A DNA stretch of 64,000 nucleotides from Vibrio salinus. Its GTDB lineage: Bacteria; Pseudomonadota; Gammaproteobacteria; Enterobacterales; Vibrionaceae. The notes beneath the pieces were generated by a model that was given only the letters and a program-made list of their open reading frames with translations, was not told the DNA's origin and ran no database searches. The translations under genes were made by a program, and so were the position numbers. How positions within the stretch are numbered: position 1 is the stretch's first letter; every line of letters starts with the position of its first letter. This document shows, one piece after another, positions 18,837 to 27,871 of this stretch. Where the stretch lies: positions 620,001-684,000 of the forward strand of contig NZ_JAJSDZ010000010.1 of NCBI RefSeq assembly GCF_021272385.1, given 5' to 3'.

Positions 18837-20033
18837 ATGGCACAGACAGCGTTAGACTATTCCGTTTTTTCAAAACCTTATTCTTCTTTGAGCTTAAAAG
18901 AAAGGCAATGGGTTAAGTCGTCTGCCAGTCAGTATGGCACACCGTTGCTGCTACTGGATTGCAATATTGTCAGACAACAATACCGGGCGTTAAGCGCGGC
19001 TTTACCGGGTGTTATTTTACATTTCGCGTTAAAACCCTTACCGCATGAATCGGTTGTCCGCTCGCTGTTAGAAGAGGGTGCAAATTTTGATTTAGCCTCG
19101 ACCGGTGAAATCGACTTGGTTGCGTCATTAGGCGTGCCTCCGGAACAAACTATTCATACCCATCCGATTAAGAAAGATAAAGATATTCAGGATGCGTTGT
19201 CCTATGGATGCAATGTGTTTGTGGTTGATAATATAAATGAACTGGAAAAGTTTATTCCATACCGGGATCGGGTTCAGATACTGATTCGCCTGAGTTTCAG
19301 AAATGCTGATGTATTTGCTGATTTGTCAAAGAAATTCGGATGTCAGTCTGATGATGCGATCCGAATTATGTTTCGGGCAAAAGCTCTGGGTATTTATATC
19401 AAAGGTCTTTCATTTCATGTGGGTTCTCAGACAATGAATCCCAAGAAGTATGTTGAAGCAATAAATGCATGTAATGCATTAATGCAACGGGTAGTATCAA
19501 TTGGGTTGCCTGCATTGAGTACACTGGATATCGGGGGTGGCTTCCCGGTTTGTTATTCAAAAGAGGTGATGCCTATTGATGAATTTTGTCGTCCCATTAA
19601 TCAGGCGTTGTCACAACTTCCGGAAACCGTCATGGTCTTAGCTGAGCCCGGACGTTTTATTGTGGCGCCATCGGTGATGAGTATTGCGTCCGTCGTTGGT
19701 CAGGCACAAAGAGAGGGTAAACACTGGTATTATCTTGATGACGGTATTTATGGTTCTTTCAGTGGGTTGATGTTTGATGATGCCGACTATCCAATCGTGT
19801 CACTCAGGGAAGGCATAAAAAACTATCCCAGTGTATTAGCCGGTCCGACCTGCGATAGTATTGATGTGATTTCGGAAAATATTTTGCTACCCAAGCTGAA
19901 GAATGGAGACCTTATTGTTAGCCGGATGATGGGGGCTTATACCAGTGCAACTTCTACGGATTTTAATTTCATTAAAAGAGCTCAGACTATAGTGTTAAAT
20001 GAGCAGAAAGGTGATGAAATACAGGTAGTATAA
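18837..20033 (+). CDS. Ornithine/DAP/arginine decarboxylase family 2 PLP enzyme
   Basis: 398 aa fold-type III (alanine-racemase-like) decarboxylase. The PLP lysine is Lys67 (HFALKPLPHES); HVGSQ, GGGFP, EPGRF and the catalytic cysteine loop GPTCDSID follow. The family decarboxylates ornithine, lysine or DAP for polyamine or lysine synthesis; the substrate cannot be fixed here. ATG 18837 has GGGAGGG just upstream and gives the family length. The frame stays open back to ATG 18687, so a longer form is possible. A weak sigma70-like pair (TTGCAC 18644, TAATAT 18667) lies upstream. Confidence 0.8.
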   Translation: MAQTALDYSVFSKPYSSLSLKERQWVKSSASQYGTPLLLLDCNIVRQQYRALSAALPGVILHFALKPLPHESVVRSLLEEGANFDLASTGEIDLVASLGVPPEQTIHTHPIKKDKDIQDALSYGCNVFVVDNINELEKFIPYRDRVQILIRLSFRNADVFADLSKKFGCQSDDAIRIMFRAKALGIYIKGLSFHVGSQTMNPKKYVEAINACNALMQRVVSIGLPALSTLDIGGGFPVCYSKEVMPIDEFCRPINQALSQLPETVMVLAEPGRFIVAPSVMSIASVVGQAQREGKHWYYLDDGIYGSFSGLMFDDADYPIVSLREGIKNYPSVLAGPTCDSIDVISENILLPKLKNGDLIVSRMMGAYTSATSTDFNFIKRAQTIVLNEQKGDEIQVV

Positions 20034-20064
20034 TTCATCGGGTCTGAATTACTCCGGGAAAATG

Positions 20065-20093
20065 AGAGCAAAAAGGACGCTTTTTGCTCTTTT
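20065..20093 (+). terminator. Intrinsic terminator after the decarboxylase gene
   Basis: AGAGCAAAAAG (20065-20075) and CTTTTTGCTCT (20080-20090) form a perfect 11-bp stem with a 4-base loop, followed by TTT. It shields nifE from read-through. Confidence 0.82.
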
Positions 20094-20182
20094 CGAATCA
20101 CCTGCCTGATTTTTTCTGATTGAGTTGAAACATGATCATCCCGGACACCAAAAACTCTGCGCGTTTTCTTTTGTCTGCTTTT

Positions 20183-20198
20183 TGTCGTATTTATGACA
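20183..20198. promoter_or_regulatory. NifA upstream activator sequence for nifE
   Basis: TGTCGTATTTATGACA is an exact TGT-N10-ACA match extended to a 5-bp dyad (TTGTC / GACAA). Its centre is about 96 bp upstream of the predicted nifE transcription start. Confidence 0.8.
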
Positions 20199-20259
20199 AT
20201 ACCTTGTTAGGAATTCCATTTTTATAATTAAATATTATTATTTATCAGGTTGTTATGAG

Positions 20260-20275
20260 TGGCTTATTCTTTGCA
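20260..20275 (+). promoter_or_regulatory. Sigma54 promoter of nifENX-fdxB
   Basis: TGGCTTATTCTTTGCA has GG and GC exactly 10 bp apart and a full TTTGCA -12 element. Predicted start near 20287, 37 nt before the nifE ATG. Confidence 0.82.
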
Positions 20276-20323
20276 GTATTGTTCTTGTTCAGAGGGAATG
20301 ACGGGAAAAGTGCTGGAGGCGCT

Positions 20324-21739
20324 ATGAAACGATCTGATATCAAACTATTGCAGGATGAACCGGCATGCGAGCACAACAAAGGCAACAAAAGTGGGTGTAG
20401 CCGCGCCAAACCCGGGGCAACCGCAGGTGGATGTACTTTTGATGGCGCACAAATCAGCTTATTGCCCATTGCCGATGTCGGCCATATTGTACATGGCCCT
20501 ATCGGATGTGCGGGCAATACCTGGAATAACCGGGGAACAAGAGCTCTGGGAAAAAACTTATTCCGTTACGGATTTACTACTGATCTGAATGAACAGGACG
20601 TTATCATGGGGCGGGCAGAAAAACGTCTGTTGCATGCTATTAAACAACTGATTACCGAACATCAGCCACCGGCTGTTTTTGTCTATATGACCTGTGTTCC
20701 CGCACTGGAAGGCAATGATATCGAGGCAATTTGTGCTCTGGCTCAGGAGAAGTGGGGCATTCCGGTGATTGCGGTGGATGCGGCAGGTTTCTATGGCAAT
20801 AAAAACCTTGGAAACCGGATCGCGGGGAGTGTCATGGTCGATAAGGTCGTCGGCACGGCGGAGCCACCGGAGAAACCCAGAATGGGACATGATCCCAGCC
20901 GGCATGTTCACGATATTGTGTTTATTGGTGAATACAATATTTGCGGTGAGTTCTGGCATGTGTCCCCGTTATTTGAAGAATTAGGTATGCGGGTTTTGTG
21001 TTGCCTTGCCGGGGATACCCAGTTTCATCAGATTCAGACGATGCACCGGGCGGATGCGGCCATGGTGGTGTGTTCACGTGCTCAGGTTAATGTGGCCCGC
21101 CAGTTAAAAGAGCAATGGGGTGTTCCCTGGTTTGAAGGCAGTTTTTATGGCATTGAAGATACCTCTGCGGCATTACGGTCATTTGCCGAAATTATCGGTG
21201 ATCCTAAGTTAACAGAAGAAACAGAAGCCCTGATTGAAAGGGAAGAAACCAAAACCCGGCAGTTGCTGGAACCTTATCGCAAATTGCTTGAAGGGAAGAA
21301 AGCCCTTTTGTATTCAGGGGGTGTGAAATCCTGGTCTGTGATTACGGCACTGGCTGAATTAGGTATTGAGGTCGTCGCAACCGGGACGAAAAAATCGACG
21401 CAGTCTGATAAAAAACGAATCATGGACATTATGGGTGAAAATGCTCTGATGCTCGATGAAGGCGGAGCCAGACAACTTCTGGATACTTACTATCAGTATG
21501 ATGCCGATATCTTTATTGCCGGTGGACGGAATATGTATACGGCGGTGAAAGCGAAAATTCCGTTTCTTGATGTTAACCAGGAACGGCATCATCCTTACGC
21601 CGGTTATAAGGGAATGATTGTGTTTGCGCAAGAACTGTGCCGGACAATCAACAGCCCTATCTGGAAAGCGATCCGCAGTGATGCACCCTGGGAAGCCGGA
21701 GAACAACCGGTTGATTTAACCGTAACCAATGCCGGTTAA
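20324..21739 (+). CDS. nifE: FeMo-cofactor scaffold protein NifE
   Basis: 471 aa. NifE pairs with NifN in an alpha2beta2 complex on which the NifB-derived cluster is turned into FeMo-co. Diagnostic stretches are [46 protein letters not shown] and [12 protein letters not shown], with cluster-ligand cysteines at about 37, 62 and 124. ATG 20324 follows GGAGG (20315-20319); an in-frame upstream ATG at 20255 lies inside the sigma54 promoter and is rejected. Confidence 0.96.
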   Translation: MKRSDIKLLQDEPACEHNKGNKSGCSRAKPGATAGGCTFDGAQISLLPIADVGHIVHGPIGCAGNTWNNRGTRALGKNLFRYGFTTDLNEQDVIMGRAEKRLLHAIKQLITEHQPPAVFVYMTCVPALEGNDIEAICALAQEKWGIPVIAVDAAGFYGNKNLGNRIAGSVMVDKVVGTAEPPEKPRMGHDPSRHVHDIVFIGEYNICGEFWHVSPLFEELGMRVLCCLAGDTQFHQIQTMHRADAAMVVCSRAQVNVARQLKEQWGVPWFEGSFYGIEDTSAALRSFAEIIGDPKLTEETEALIEREETKTRQLLEPYRKLLEGKKALLYSGGVKSWSVITALAELGIEVVATGTKKSTQSDKKRIMDIMGENALMLDEGGARQLLDTYYQYDADIFIAGGRNMYTAVKAKIPFLDVNQERHHPYAGYKGMIVFAQELCRTINSPIWKAIRSDAPWEAGEQPVDLTVTNAG

Positions 21740-21757
21740 CCGGAGGGAGAATCTATT

Positions 21758-23125
21758 ATGGTCACCGTCAGAAAACAAAATAAACCTTTGGTTTCCCAGC
21801 CTCTGAAAGCCAGTCCTGCTGCGGGTGCAACATTAGCCAGTATGGGATTTCAGGGAACCATCCCATTGATGCATGGTGCTCAGGGGTGTGGGGCATTCAT
21901 TAAAATATTTCTTATTCAGCATCTGCGTGAGGCCATGCCCATTCAGAATACTGCCATTGATCATGTTTCTGCTGTGATGGGGGGAGATGAGAATCTGTAC
22001 GAGGCTCTGACGTTGCTGTGTGAAAAGCATGCACCGGAGATGATCGCACTGTTTACTTCCGGACTGACGGAAATGCAGGGAACAGATATCTACCGGATCG
22101 TAGCGGATTTTAAAAAAGACCATCCACAGTTCAGTGCCATTCGTATTGTGTATATGCATACGCCGGACTTTATCGGGTCAATGCAAACCGGTTACGTACA
22201 GGCGGTCGACTGCATTATCCGTCAACTGGTGGCGGAACCGTCTGAGCGTCATACGCAACGAAAACAGGTGAATGTTCTGTGCTCAGTCGGGTGTACATCG
22301 GCAGATGTTGAAACCTTACGGCGGTATACGGACGCCTTTGATCTGAATGCGATTTTTGTCCCAGATTTATCGTTGTCTCTTGACGGGCATTTAGACAAAA
22401 AAGATTTTTCTCCGACCAGTATGGGCGGCACGTCAGTCCTTGAGGTCGAAATGATGTCCGAAAGCGATCTGACCATTGTGGTCGGCCCTTCATTTGAAGC
22501 GACAGCAAAATGGCTTAAGACTCGTTTTCACATTCCGTATCTTAATATTGGTATGGGAATGACAATGGAACAGACCGATGAATTGATCATGGCCTTGTCA
22601 CAACTGAGTGAACAGCCGGTTCCGGCATGGATAACCCGGGCCAGAGAGCGTCTGCAGGATGCGATGGTCGACAGTCATTTTTTATTGTCCAATGAACGGT
22701 TTTGTATTGCGCTTGAACCGGATTTAGCATCCGGTTATTGCCAGTTATTAAGCAGTATGGGGAGTACGGTCACTCAGGTGGTCACCACGGTTGACGCGGC
22801 AGTGTTGGAAACTTTGCCTGCATTGCGCGTTGATATTGGAGATTTATCGACCATCGATATGAAAGAGTCCGGTGCTCAGTTGTTGATTAGTAACACCCAT
22901 GCCGCACACATATTTGAGCCGGATTATCCGGTATTGCGTGCCGGATATCCCTGCCATGATCAGTTCGGTAATATGGATTTCAGACAAGTTGGTTATGAAG
23001 GCTGCCGGGAACGGTTGTTTACCATGGCTAATCATTTGCTCCGTCATCATGTTGATGAAGTTTCTCCTCACGTCAGCCAGTACCGTTTTGAAGCGGATGA
23101 GGTTGTTAAGAAGGGGGCGGCATGA
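21758..23125 (+). CDS. nifN: FeMo-cofactor scaffold protein NifN
   Basis: 455 aa, beta-type partner of NifE. NifN-like features are LKASPAAGATLASMGFQGTI, MHGAQGCGAF (scaffold cysteine), VMGGDENLYEAL and AGYPCHDQFG. Starts 18 nt after nifE behind CGGAGGGAG. Its stop overlaps the nifX start (ATGA). Confidence 0.95.
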   Translation: MVTVRKQNKPLVSQPLKASPAAGATLASMGFQGTIPLMHGAQGCGAFIKIFLIQHLREAMPIQNTAIDHVSAVMGGDENLYEALTLLCEKHAPEMIALFTSGLTEMQGTDIYRIVADFKKDHPQFSAIRIVYMHTPDFIGSMQTGYVQAVDCIIRQLVAEPSERHTQRKQVNVLCSVGCTSADVETLRRYTDAFDLNAIFVPDLSLSLDGHLDKKDFSPTSMGGTSVLEVEMMSESDLTIVVGPSFEATAKWLKTRFHIPYLNIGMGMTMEQTDELIMALSQLSEQPVPAWITRARERLQDAMVDSHFLLSNERFCIALEPDLASGYCQLLSSMGSTVTQVVTTVDAAVLETLPALRVDIGDLSTIDMKESGAQLLISNTHAAHIFEPDYPVLRAGYPCHDQFGNMDFRQVGYEGCRERLFTMANHLLRHHVDEVSPHVSQYRFEADEVVKKGAA

Positions 23126-23610
23126 AAATCAGTGAACGCAAACTGCATATTGAGCCCGGCCCGGGAGAGGATGATTTTGCCCTGAAAGTGGCGTTCGCGA
23201 CTTACAGCAGAAAACGGGTGGATCAGCATTTTGGCAGTTGTAAAACCATGTTGGTTTATGGGGTAAGTGTAGAAGGATGGCACCTGATGGAAGCCATTGA
23301 ATATGCAGAATTATCGGCGACAACACACGATAAACTGCCAACCCGGATTGCGGATCTGTCCGGATGTTCGGCGGTTTTTTGCAATGCCTGTGGCGCTTCT
23401 GCCATTCGTCAGCTTTTGGAAAAGAACATTCATCCGGTCAAAGTGGTTGAAGGTAGTGGTATTCATGAACTGCTGGTGGATATAAAGGAAGAACTGAACA
23501 GTGAGCCGACCGGATGGCTGGCAAGAGCGATTAAACAGAAAGAGAAAACAGAAGAACCGGAAGTGAAGAAAGCTCAGCGGCTTTCACAACTGATGGATGA
23601 AGACTGGTAA
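23122..23610 (+). CDS. nifX: FeMo-cofactor carrier NifX
   Basis: 162 aa, a single NifX/NifY-type cofactor-binding domain (VAFATYSRKRVDQHFGSC, CNACGASAIRQLL). NifX carries NifB-co or the VK-cluster to or from NifEN. It overlaps nifN by 4 nt, indicating coupling. The charged C-terminus (KQKEKTEEPEVKKAQR) lies outside the core domain. Confidence 0.93.
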   Translation: MKISERKLHIEPGPGEDDFALKVAFATYSRKRVDQHFGSCKTMLVYGVSVEGWHLMEAIEYAELSATTHDKLPTRIADLSGCSAVFCNACGASAIRQLLEKNIHPVKVVEGSGIHELLVDIKEELNSEPTGWLARAIKQKEKTEEPEVKKAQRLSQLMDEDW

Positions 23611-23655
23611 ACCCGGAATAACAAATCAGATATATGACTGAAGGGAAGCAATGGT

Positions 23656-23949
23656 ATGAGTAATATTAAAAGCCTGACCCGTGGAGGCGAAGAATGGGAA
23701 CCGCAATTTATACAGGAGATCAATCAGGACGATTGTATTGGCTGTGGCCGGTGTTATAAGGTGTGTTCGAGAGATGTGTTTAACCTCATAGAAAAAGAGG
23801 CTGATGAAGATGATGACGATGATTATTATGATGACGATGAAGTCATGATGGTCATGACCATAGAAAATGAAAATGACTGCATAGGCTGCATGGCCTGTAG
23901 TAAGGTCTGTCCTAAAAACTGTCAGACGTTCTCTCCGGCAACATCATGA
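23656..23949 (+). CDS. fdxB: Nif-specific ferredoxin III (FdxB)
   Basis: 97 aa two-cluster ferredoxin. The first ligand set is CIGCGRCYKVCS; the second is CIGCMACSKVCPKNC. Between them is a strongly acidic insert (EADEDDDDDYYDDDE) of about 20 residues. FdxB-type ferredoxins are encoded after nifENX in many diazotrophs and support FeMo-co synthesis or electron supply. A terminator follows. Confidence 0.9.
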   Translation: MSNIKSLTRGGEEWEPQFIQEINQDDCIGCGRCYKVCSRDVFNLIEKEADEDDDDDYYDDDEVMMVMTIENENDCIGCMACSKVCPKNCQTFSPATS

Positions 23950-23964
23950 TATTAAAGTAATTTT

Positions 23965-23989
23965 AAGGATGGCCCGGTGCCATCCTTTT
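23965..23989 (+). terminator. Intrinsic terminator after fdxB
   Basis: AAGGATGGC (23965-23973) and GCCATCCTT (23979-23987) form a perfect 9-bp stem with a CCGGT loop, followed by a short TT. Confidence 0.75.
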
Positions 23990-24132
23990 CTGTATTCGTC
24001 TGTTATCCGACAATTTGTTATGTGACAATCATGGCATAAAACCGACAAAATGTTGGATTGATATGTAAGTAAATAACGCACAAAGAACGTTATTCCCACT
24101 CAACTCAATGACTTACCTCACATTTTTAAAGC

Positions 24133-24148
24133 TGGCTTAACAATTGCA
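24133..24148 (+). promoter_or_regulatory. Sigma54 promoter of nifU
   Basis: TGGCTTAACAATTGCA has GG-N10-GC spacing and a perfect TTGCA -12. The predicted start near 24160 gives a leader of about 105 nt, longer than for nifH or nifE. No exact TGT-N10-ACA box is upstream; the nearest is TGT-N10-GCA at 24021-24036. Confidence 0.78.
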
Positions 24149-24264
24149 GACGTAATTTAACAACGTTGTTACATGCCGAGAAATTTACCCGGTTGACGAT
24201 CCAGAAAACCGACACGGAAGGATTCGATTCATGAGCGTCGGTCTGCACATGGTAAGGAGCACTT

Positions 24265-25194
24265 ATGTGGGATTATTCAGAGAAAGTCAAAGAACATTTT
24301 TTTCATCCGAGAAACGCCAAATTGGTTGAAGATGCCAATGCAAAAGGCGATGTGGGGTCAATTAGTTGTGGCGATGCCCTGAGTCTGACGTTAAAAATTA
24401 ACCCGGATTCAGAAGTGATAGAAGATGCCGGATTTCAGACATTTGGTTGTGGTAGTGCCATTGCGTCTTCTTCTGCGTTAACCGAAATGATCATTGGTAA
24501 GACCGTCGACGACGCGTTAGCGGTAACGAATAATGATATTGCCGAATTTTTAGATGGGTTGCCCCCCGAAAAAATGCATTGTTCCGTGATGGGAATGGAA
24601 GCGTTACATGCGGCAGTCGCTGATTACCGGGGCGAAGACGTGGATGATGACCATGAGGAAGGGGAACTGATTTGCAAGTGCTTTGCGGTTGATGACCTGA
24701 TGATTAAACGGGTGGTGAAAGCCAATAACCTGACCACGCTGGATGAAGTGATTAATTACACCAAAGCCGGTGGTGCCTGTACATCCTGTCATGAAAAAAT
24801 TGAATGGGTTCTGGAAGACTGTCTGGCTGAGATGGCGGCGGAAGCGGAGTCTTCTGTGATTCTGGCGGCAGAGCAATCTGAGACAGTGGCTCAGATTAAG
24901 ACAAAGTCAGTGGCCGAAAAAGCCGATGACGGTGTCTGGGCTATTGTGGAAAAAGTCATTGATGAAGTCCGTCCGGCTGTGCTTGCCGATGGCGGTGAAA
25001 TTAAGCTGGTCGATATTGAAGATAATATTGTGTTTATTTCGCTTACCGGCACTTGTACCGGCTGTGGTCTGGCGGGGCTGACACTGGCTAACGTTGAACA
25101 TAAAGTGTCAAAAGCCCTGGGCGAGGCGGTAACGGTATTCCCGGTACAGGAAGCTCCGGAAGAGAGCAAAAAGGAGGCAACTTATGATGCCTGA
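24265..25194 (+). CDS. nifU: Fe-S cluster scaffold NifU
   Basis: 309-aa three-domain scaffold that receives sulfur from NifS. The IscU-like domain has Cys35, Cys62 and Cys106; the central [2Fe-2S] domain has Cys137, Cys139, Cys172 and Cys175; the C-terminal Nfu domain has Cys264 and Cys267 (TCTGCG). A low-complexity linker joins the last two domains. It supplies Fe-S clusters to NifH and NifB. Its 3' end overlaps nifS by 11 nt. Confidence 0.95.
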   Translation: MWDYSEKVKEHFFHPRNAKLVEDANAKGDVGSISCGDALSLTLKINPDSEVIEDAGFQTFGCGSAIASSSALTEMIIGKTVDDALAVTNNDIAEFLDGLPPEKMHCSVMGMEALHAAVADYRGEDVDDDHEEGELICKCFAVDDLMIKRVVKANNLTTLDEVINYTKAGGACTSCHEKIEWVLEDCLAEMAAEAESSVILAAEQSETVAQIKTKSVAEKADDGVWAIVEKVIDEVRPAVLADGGEIKLVDIEDNIVFISLTGTCTGCGLAGLTLANVEHKVSKALGEAVTVFPVQEAPEESKKEATYDA

Positions 25195-26413
25195 TACACA
25201 AACTGCCGGATCCATGGTTTATCTGGACAACAATGCAACGACCCGTGTTGATCCCCGGGTTCTGGATGTGATGATTCCTTATCTGGGCGAATTTTATGGT
25301 AATCCGTCTTCTATTCATAAGTTGGGTGCACGGGTTGGTCAGGCAATGGAAATTGCCCGCGAACAGGTACAACTGCTGATTGGTGCTCAGTATGCCAGCG
25401 AAATCATTTTTACGTCCTGCGCGACAGAAGCCACGACGACGGCGATTTTGTCGGCCGTTGAAGCGTTCCCTCATAAGAAGGAGATCATTACTTCTCAGGT
25501 TGAGCATCCGGCGACATTACAGCTTTGCCAGCACCTGGAGCGCAAAGGCTATCGCATTCACTGGATCAGCGTTGACAGAAAAGGCCGGTTGAATCTTGCT
25601 GAATATGAAGCAGCACTGAATGAGAATGTTGCTATTGTGTCTCTGATGTGGGCCAACAATGAAACCGGAACCTTATTCCCGATTGAAAAACTGGCCCGTA
25701 TGGCGAAAAAAGCCGGGGTTCAGTTCCATGTTGATGCCGTACAGGTGGCGGGGAAATATCCCATTGATGTAAACACCACCGATGTGGATATGTTGTCGAT
25801 TTCCGGACACAAGTTTCATGCACCGAAAGGCATCGGAGTGCTGTACGTCAAACGGGGTACCCGGTTCCGTCCTCTGTTACGCGGCGGACATCAGGAACGT
25901 GGCCGCCGGGCCGGGACTGAAAATGCGGCTTCCGTGATCGCACTGGGGAAAGCGGCTGAGCTGGCATACTATGCTCTCGATAGTGAAGTACACCGTATTA
26001 AACTGTTACGTGACAGGCTGGAACAGGGGTTACTTGCCCGTATTCCGAATACGTTTATCACCGGTAATCCGGCGGACCGGGTACCGAATACCACCAATAT
26101 TGCTGTGGAATACGTAGAAGGGGAGGCGTTGCTTTTATTGCTCAATCAGGCCGGTATTGCGGCGTCTTCCGGTTCGGCATGTACGTCGGGTTCACTGGAA
26201 CCGTCACATGTGATGAAAGCCATGCAAATACCGTTTACGGCAGCCCACGGCACATTGCGTTTTTCTTTATCCCGTTTTACCAAAGATGAAGACATTGACC
26301 ATGTCCTGAATACGTTGCCGGAGATAGTGACCCGATTGAGAATGTTATCGCCATACTGGGATAACGAAACGAATCAGGGTTCTGCTGAGGTCTTTGCACC
26401 AAGTTATGCATAG
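25184..26413 (+). CDS. nifS: Cysteine desulfurase NifS
   Basis: 409 aa (408 if the second ATG, 25187, is used). PLP enzyme that takes sulfur from cysteine for nitrogenase clusters. YLDNNATT near the N-terminus, the PLP lysine Lys210 (SISGHKFHAPKG) and the active-site Cys333 (SSGSACTSGSLEPSH) are intact. AAGGAGG precedes the start, and the start overlaps nifU, indicating coupling. Confidence 0.95.
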   Translation: MMPDTQTAGSMVYLDNNATTRVDPRVLDVMIPYLGEFYGNPSSIHKLGARVGQAMEIAREQVQLLIGAQYASEIIFTSCATEATTTAILSAVEAFPHKKEIITSQVEHPATLQLCQHLERKGYRIHWISVDRKGRLNLAEYEAALNENVAIVSLMWANNETGTLFPIEKLARMAKKAGVQFHVDAVQVAGKYPIDVNTTDVDMLSISGHKFHAPKGIGVLYVKRGTRFRPLLRGGHQERGRRAGTENAASVIALGKAAELAYYALDSEVHRIKLLRDRLEQGLLARIPNTFITGNPADRVPNTTNIAVEYVEGEALLLLLNQAGIAASSGSACTSGSLEPSHVMKAMQIPFTAAHGTLRFSLSRFTKDEDIDHVLNTLPEIVTRLRMLSPYWDNETNQGSAEVFAPSYA

Positions 26414-26424
26414 GAGGACATCGT

Positions 26425-27573
26425 ATGGCTTATGTCACAGGTGCATTGCCGGCGGTGGTTCTGAATGATACGACGCTGCGGGATGGTGAACAGAGCCCCG
26501 GTGTCGGTTTCTCTCAGGATGAAAAAGTGCATATCGCACTGATGCTGGAGTCTGCGGGTATTCAGGAGCTGGAAGTTGGAATACCCGCGATGGGAGAGAG
26601 AGAACGGGCGACAATACAGGCTATCACCGGTTCATTAACCAGTGCTGATACGATGGCCTGGTGCCGGATGACAGAGAAAGATATTCACCTGGCATCCGGC
26701 CTTGGTCTCGACTGGCTTGACCTGTCTGTTCCGGTTTCTGACCAGCAGATAAAGAGCAAGCTGAACATCTCACTGAAGAAATTGCTGGAACGTTGTGAGG
26801 AAAATATTAAACGGGCAATGGATAACGGTTTTTCAGTCTGTCTCGGAATGGAAGATGCGTCACGGGCTGACCCGGATATCCTTTACCGGGTTGTAGACAT
26901 TGCTCAGCTGGCCGGAGCAAAACGGGTTCGTTTTGCAGATACGTTGGGCATCCTTGACCCCATCTCTACCTATCAGAAAGTGGTGGATTTGAAACTGCAG
27001 AGCGATTTGCAGGTAGAAATGCACGCGCATAACGATCTCGGTCTGGCGACGGCCAATACGCTGGCTGCCATTGATGCCGGCGCTTACAGTGTTAATACTA
27101 CAGTGACGGGACTGGGAGAACGGGCGGGTAATGCGGCACTGGAAGAGGTCGCTGTGGCGTTGAAGGTGTTGAATAAATCGGAAACCGATGTCGATCTCTC
27201 AAAAATACCGGCACTTTGCCATTATCTGCACATTGTTTCCGGACGGACACTTTCACCTCAGAAAGCCATTGTGGGGGCTTATGCGTTTACCCATGAATCC
27301 GGTATTCATATCGATGGTTTATTAAAAGATGTGAATAACTATCAGAGTTTTTCCCCTTCTCTGATTGGCCGGGAGCACCACTTTGTGTTGGGTAAACATT
27401 CCGGTCTGCACGCTATTAATGCGATTTACCGGGAAATGGGCATCGTACTGACCCGCTCTCAGTGTGAGCATGTCCGGGACGCATTGAGAGAATGGTCCGA
27501 AACCTGTAAACGGGTTCCGGGTAATGATGACCTGATGTCATTTGTCGAACAACAAGATGTCGTAGGAGGGTGA
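26425..27573 (+). CDS. nifV: Homocitrate synthase NifV
   Basis: 382 aa. Condenses acetyl-CoA with 2-oxoglutarate to make homocitrate, the organic ligand of FeMo-co. The metal and substrate motifs NDTTLRDGEQSPGV and MHAHNDLGLATAN are intact, as is HESGIHIDG in the C-terminal part. It starts 11 nt after nifS behind TAGGAGG. Presence of nifV fits a fully functional Mo nitrogenase. Confidence 0.95.
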   Translation: MAYVTGALPAVVLNDTTLRDGEQSPGVGFSQDEKVHIALMLESAGIQELEVGIPAMGERERATIQAITGSLTSADTMAWCRMTEKDIHLASGLGLDWLDLSVPVSDQQIKSKLNISLKKLLERCEENIKRAMDNGFSVCLGMEDASRADPDILYRVVDIAQLAGAKRVRFADTLGILDPISTYQKVVDLKLQSDLQVEMHAHNDLGLATANTLAAIDAGAYSVNTTVTGLGERAGNAALEEVAVALKVLNKSETDVDLSKIPALCHYLHIVSGRTLSPQKAIVGAYAFTHESGIHIDGLLKDVNNYQSFSPSLIGREHHFVLGKHSGLHAINAIYREMGIVLTRSQCEHVRDALREWSETCKRVPGNDDLMSFVEQQDVVGG

Positions 27574-27858
27574 ATGGACGTCACTTTATCCGGAGACTTC
27601 ATGGCTGATATCGAAGCGTTATCGACAGCGGAAGATTTCCTTGATTATTTCAAAATTCCCTATGATCCGAAGCTGGTTCAGATCAAACGGGTTCAGCTCC
27701 TGAGAATGTATCAGAAGTTGCTGCCGGAAGAGTCGGGTCCGCCTCAGTATGAACGCTATAAGCAGGCCTTATGTACGGCTTACAGGCAGATTTCGCTGGG
27801 GCGGGAACTGGCCTTTGAAGCCGGTGGATGTAACGGCTGCACGGAGTGCTCGGACTAA
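27574..27858 (+). CDS. nifW: Nitrogenase-stabilizing/protective protein NifW
   Basis: 94 aa. Typical NifW core: LSTAEDFLDYFKIPYDP, then QKLLPEESGPPQYERYKQALCTAYRQ. NifW is thought to protect or assist MoFe protein. It starts immediately after the nifV stop (TGAATG) with AGGAGGG upstream. The C-terminus has an unusual cluster of three cysteines (GGCNGCTECSD), which could bind metal; that is speculation. Confidence 0.88.
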   Translation: MDVTLSGDFMADIEALSTAEDFLDYFKIPYDPKLVQIKRVQLLRMYQKLLPEESGPPQYERYKQALCTAYRQISLGRELAFEAGGCNGCTECSD

Positions 27859-27871
27859 AAGGGAGAAAGAC

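Noticed and set aside
20255..20323. Longer nifE starting at 20255 with a hydrophobic N-terminus
   Set aside because: The extra 23 codons cover the sigma54 -24/-12 element; the ATG at 20324 has a GGAGG site and matches the NifE N-terminus.
27749..27871. Longer nifZ frame beginning inside nifW
   Set aside because: It overlaps nifW by over 100 nt and adds a sequence unlike NifZ; ATG 27872 has its own ribosome site.
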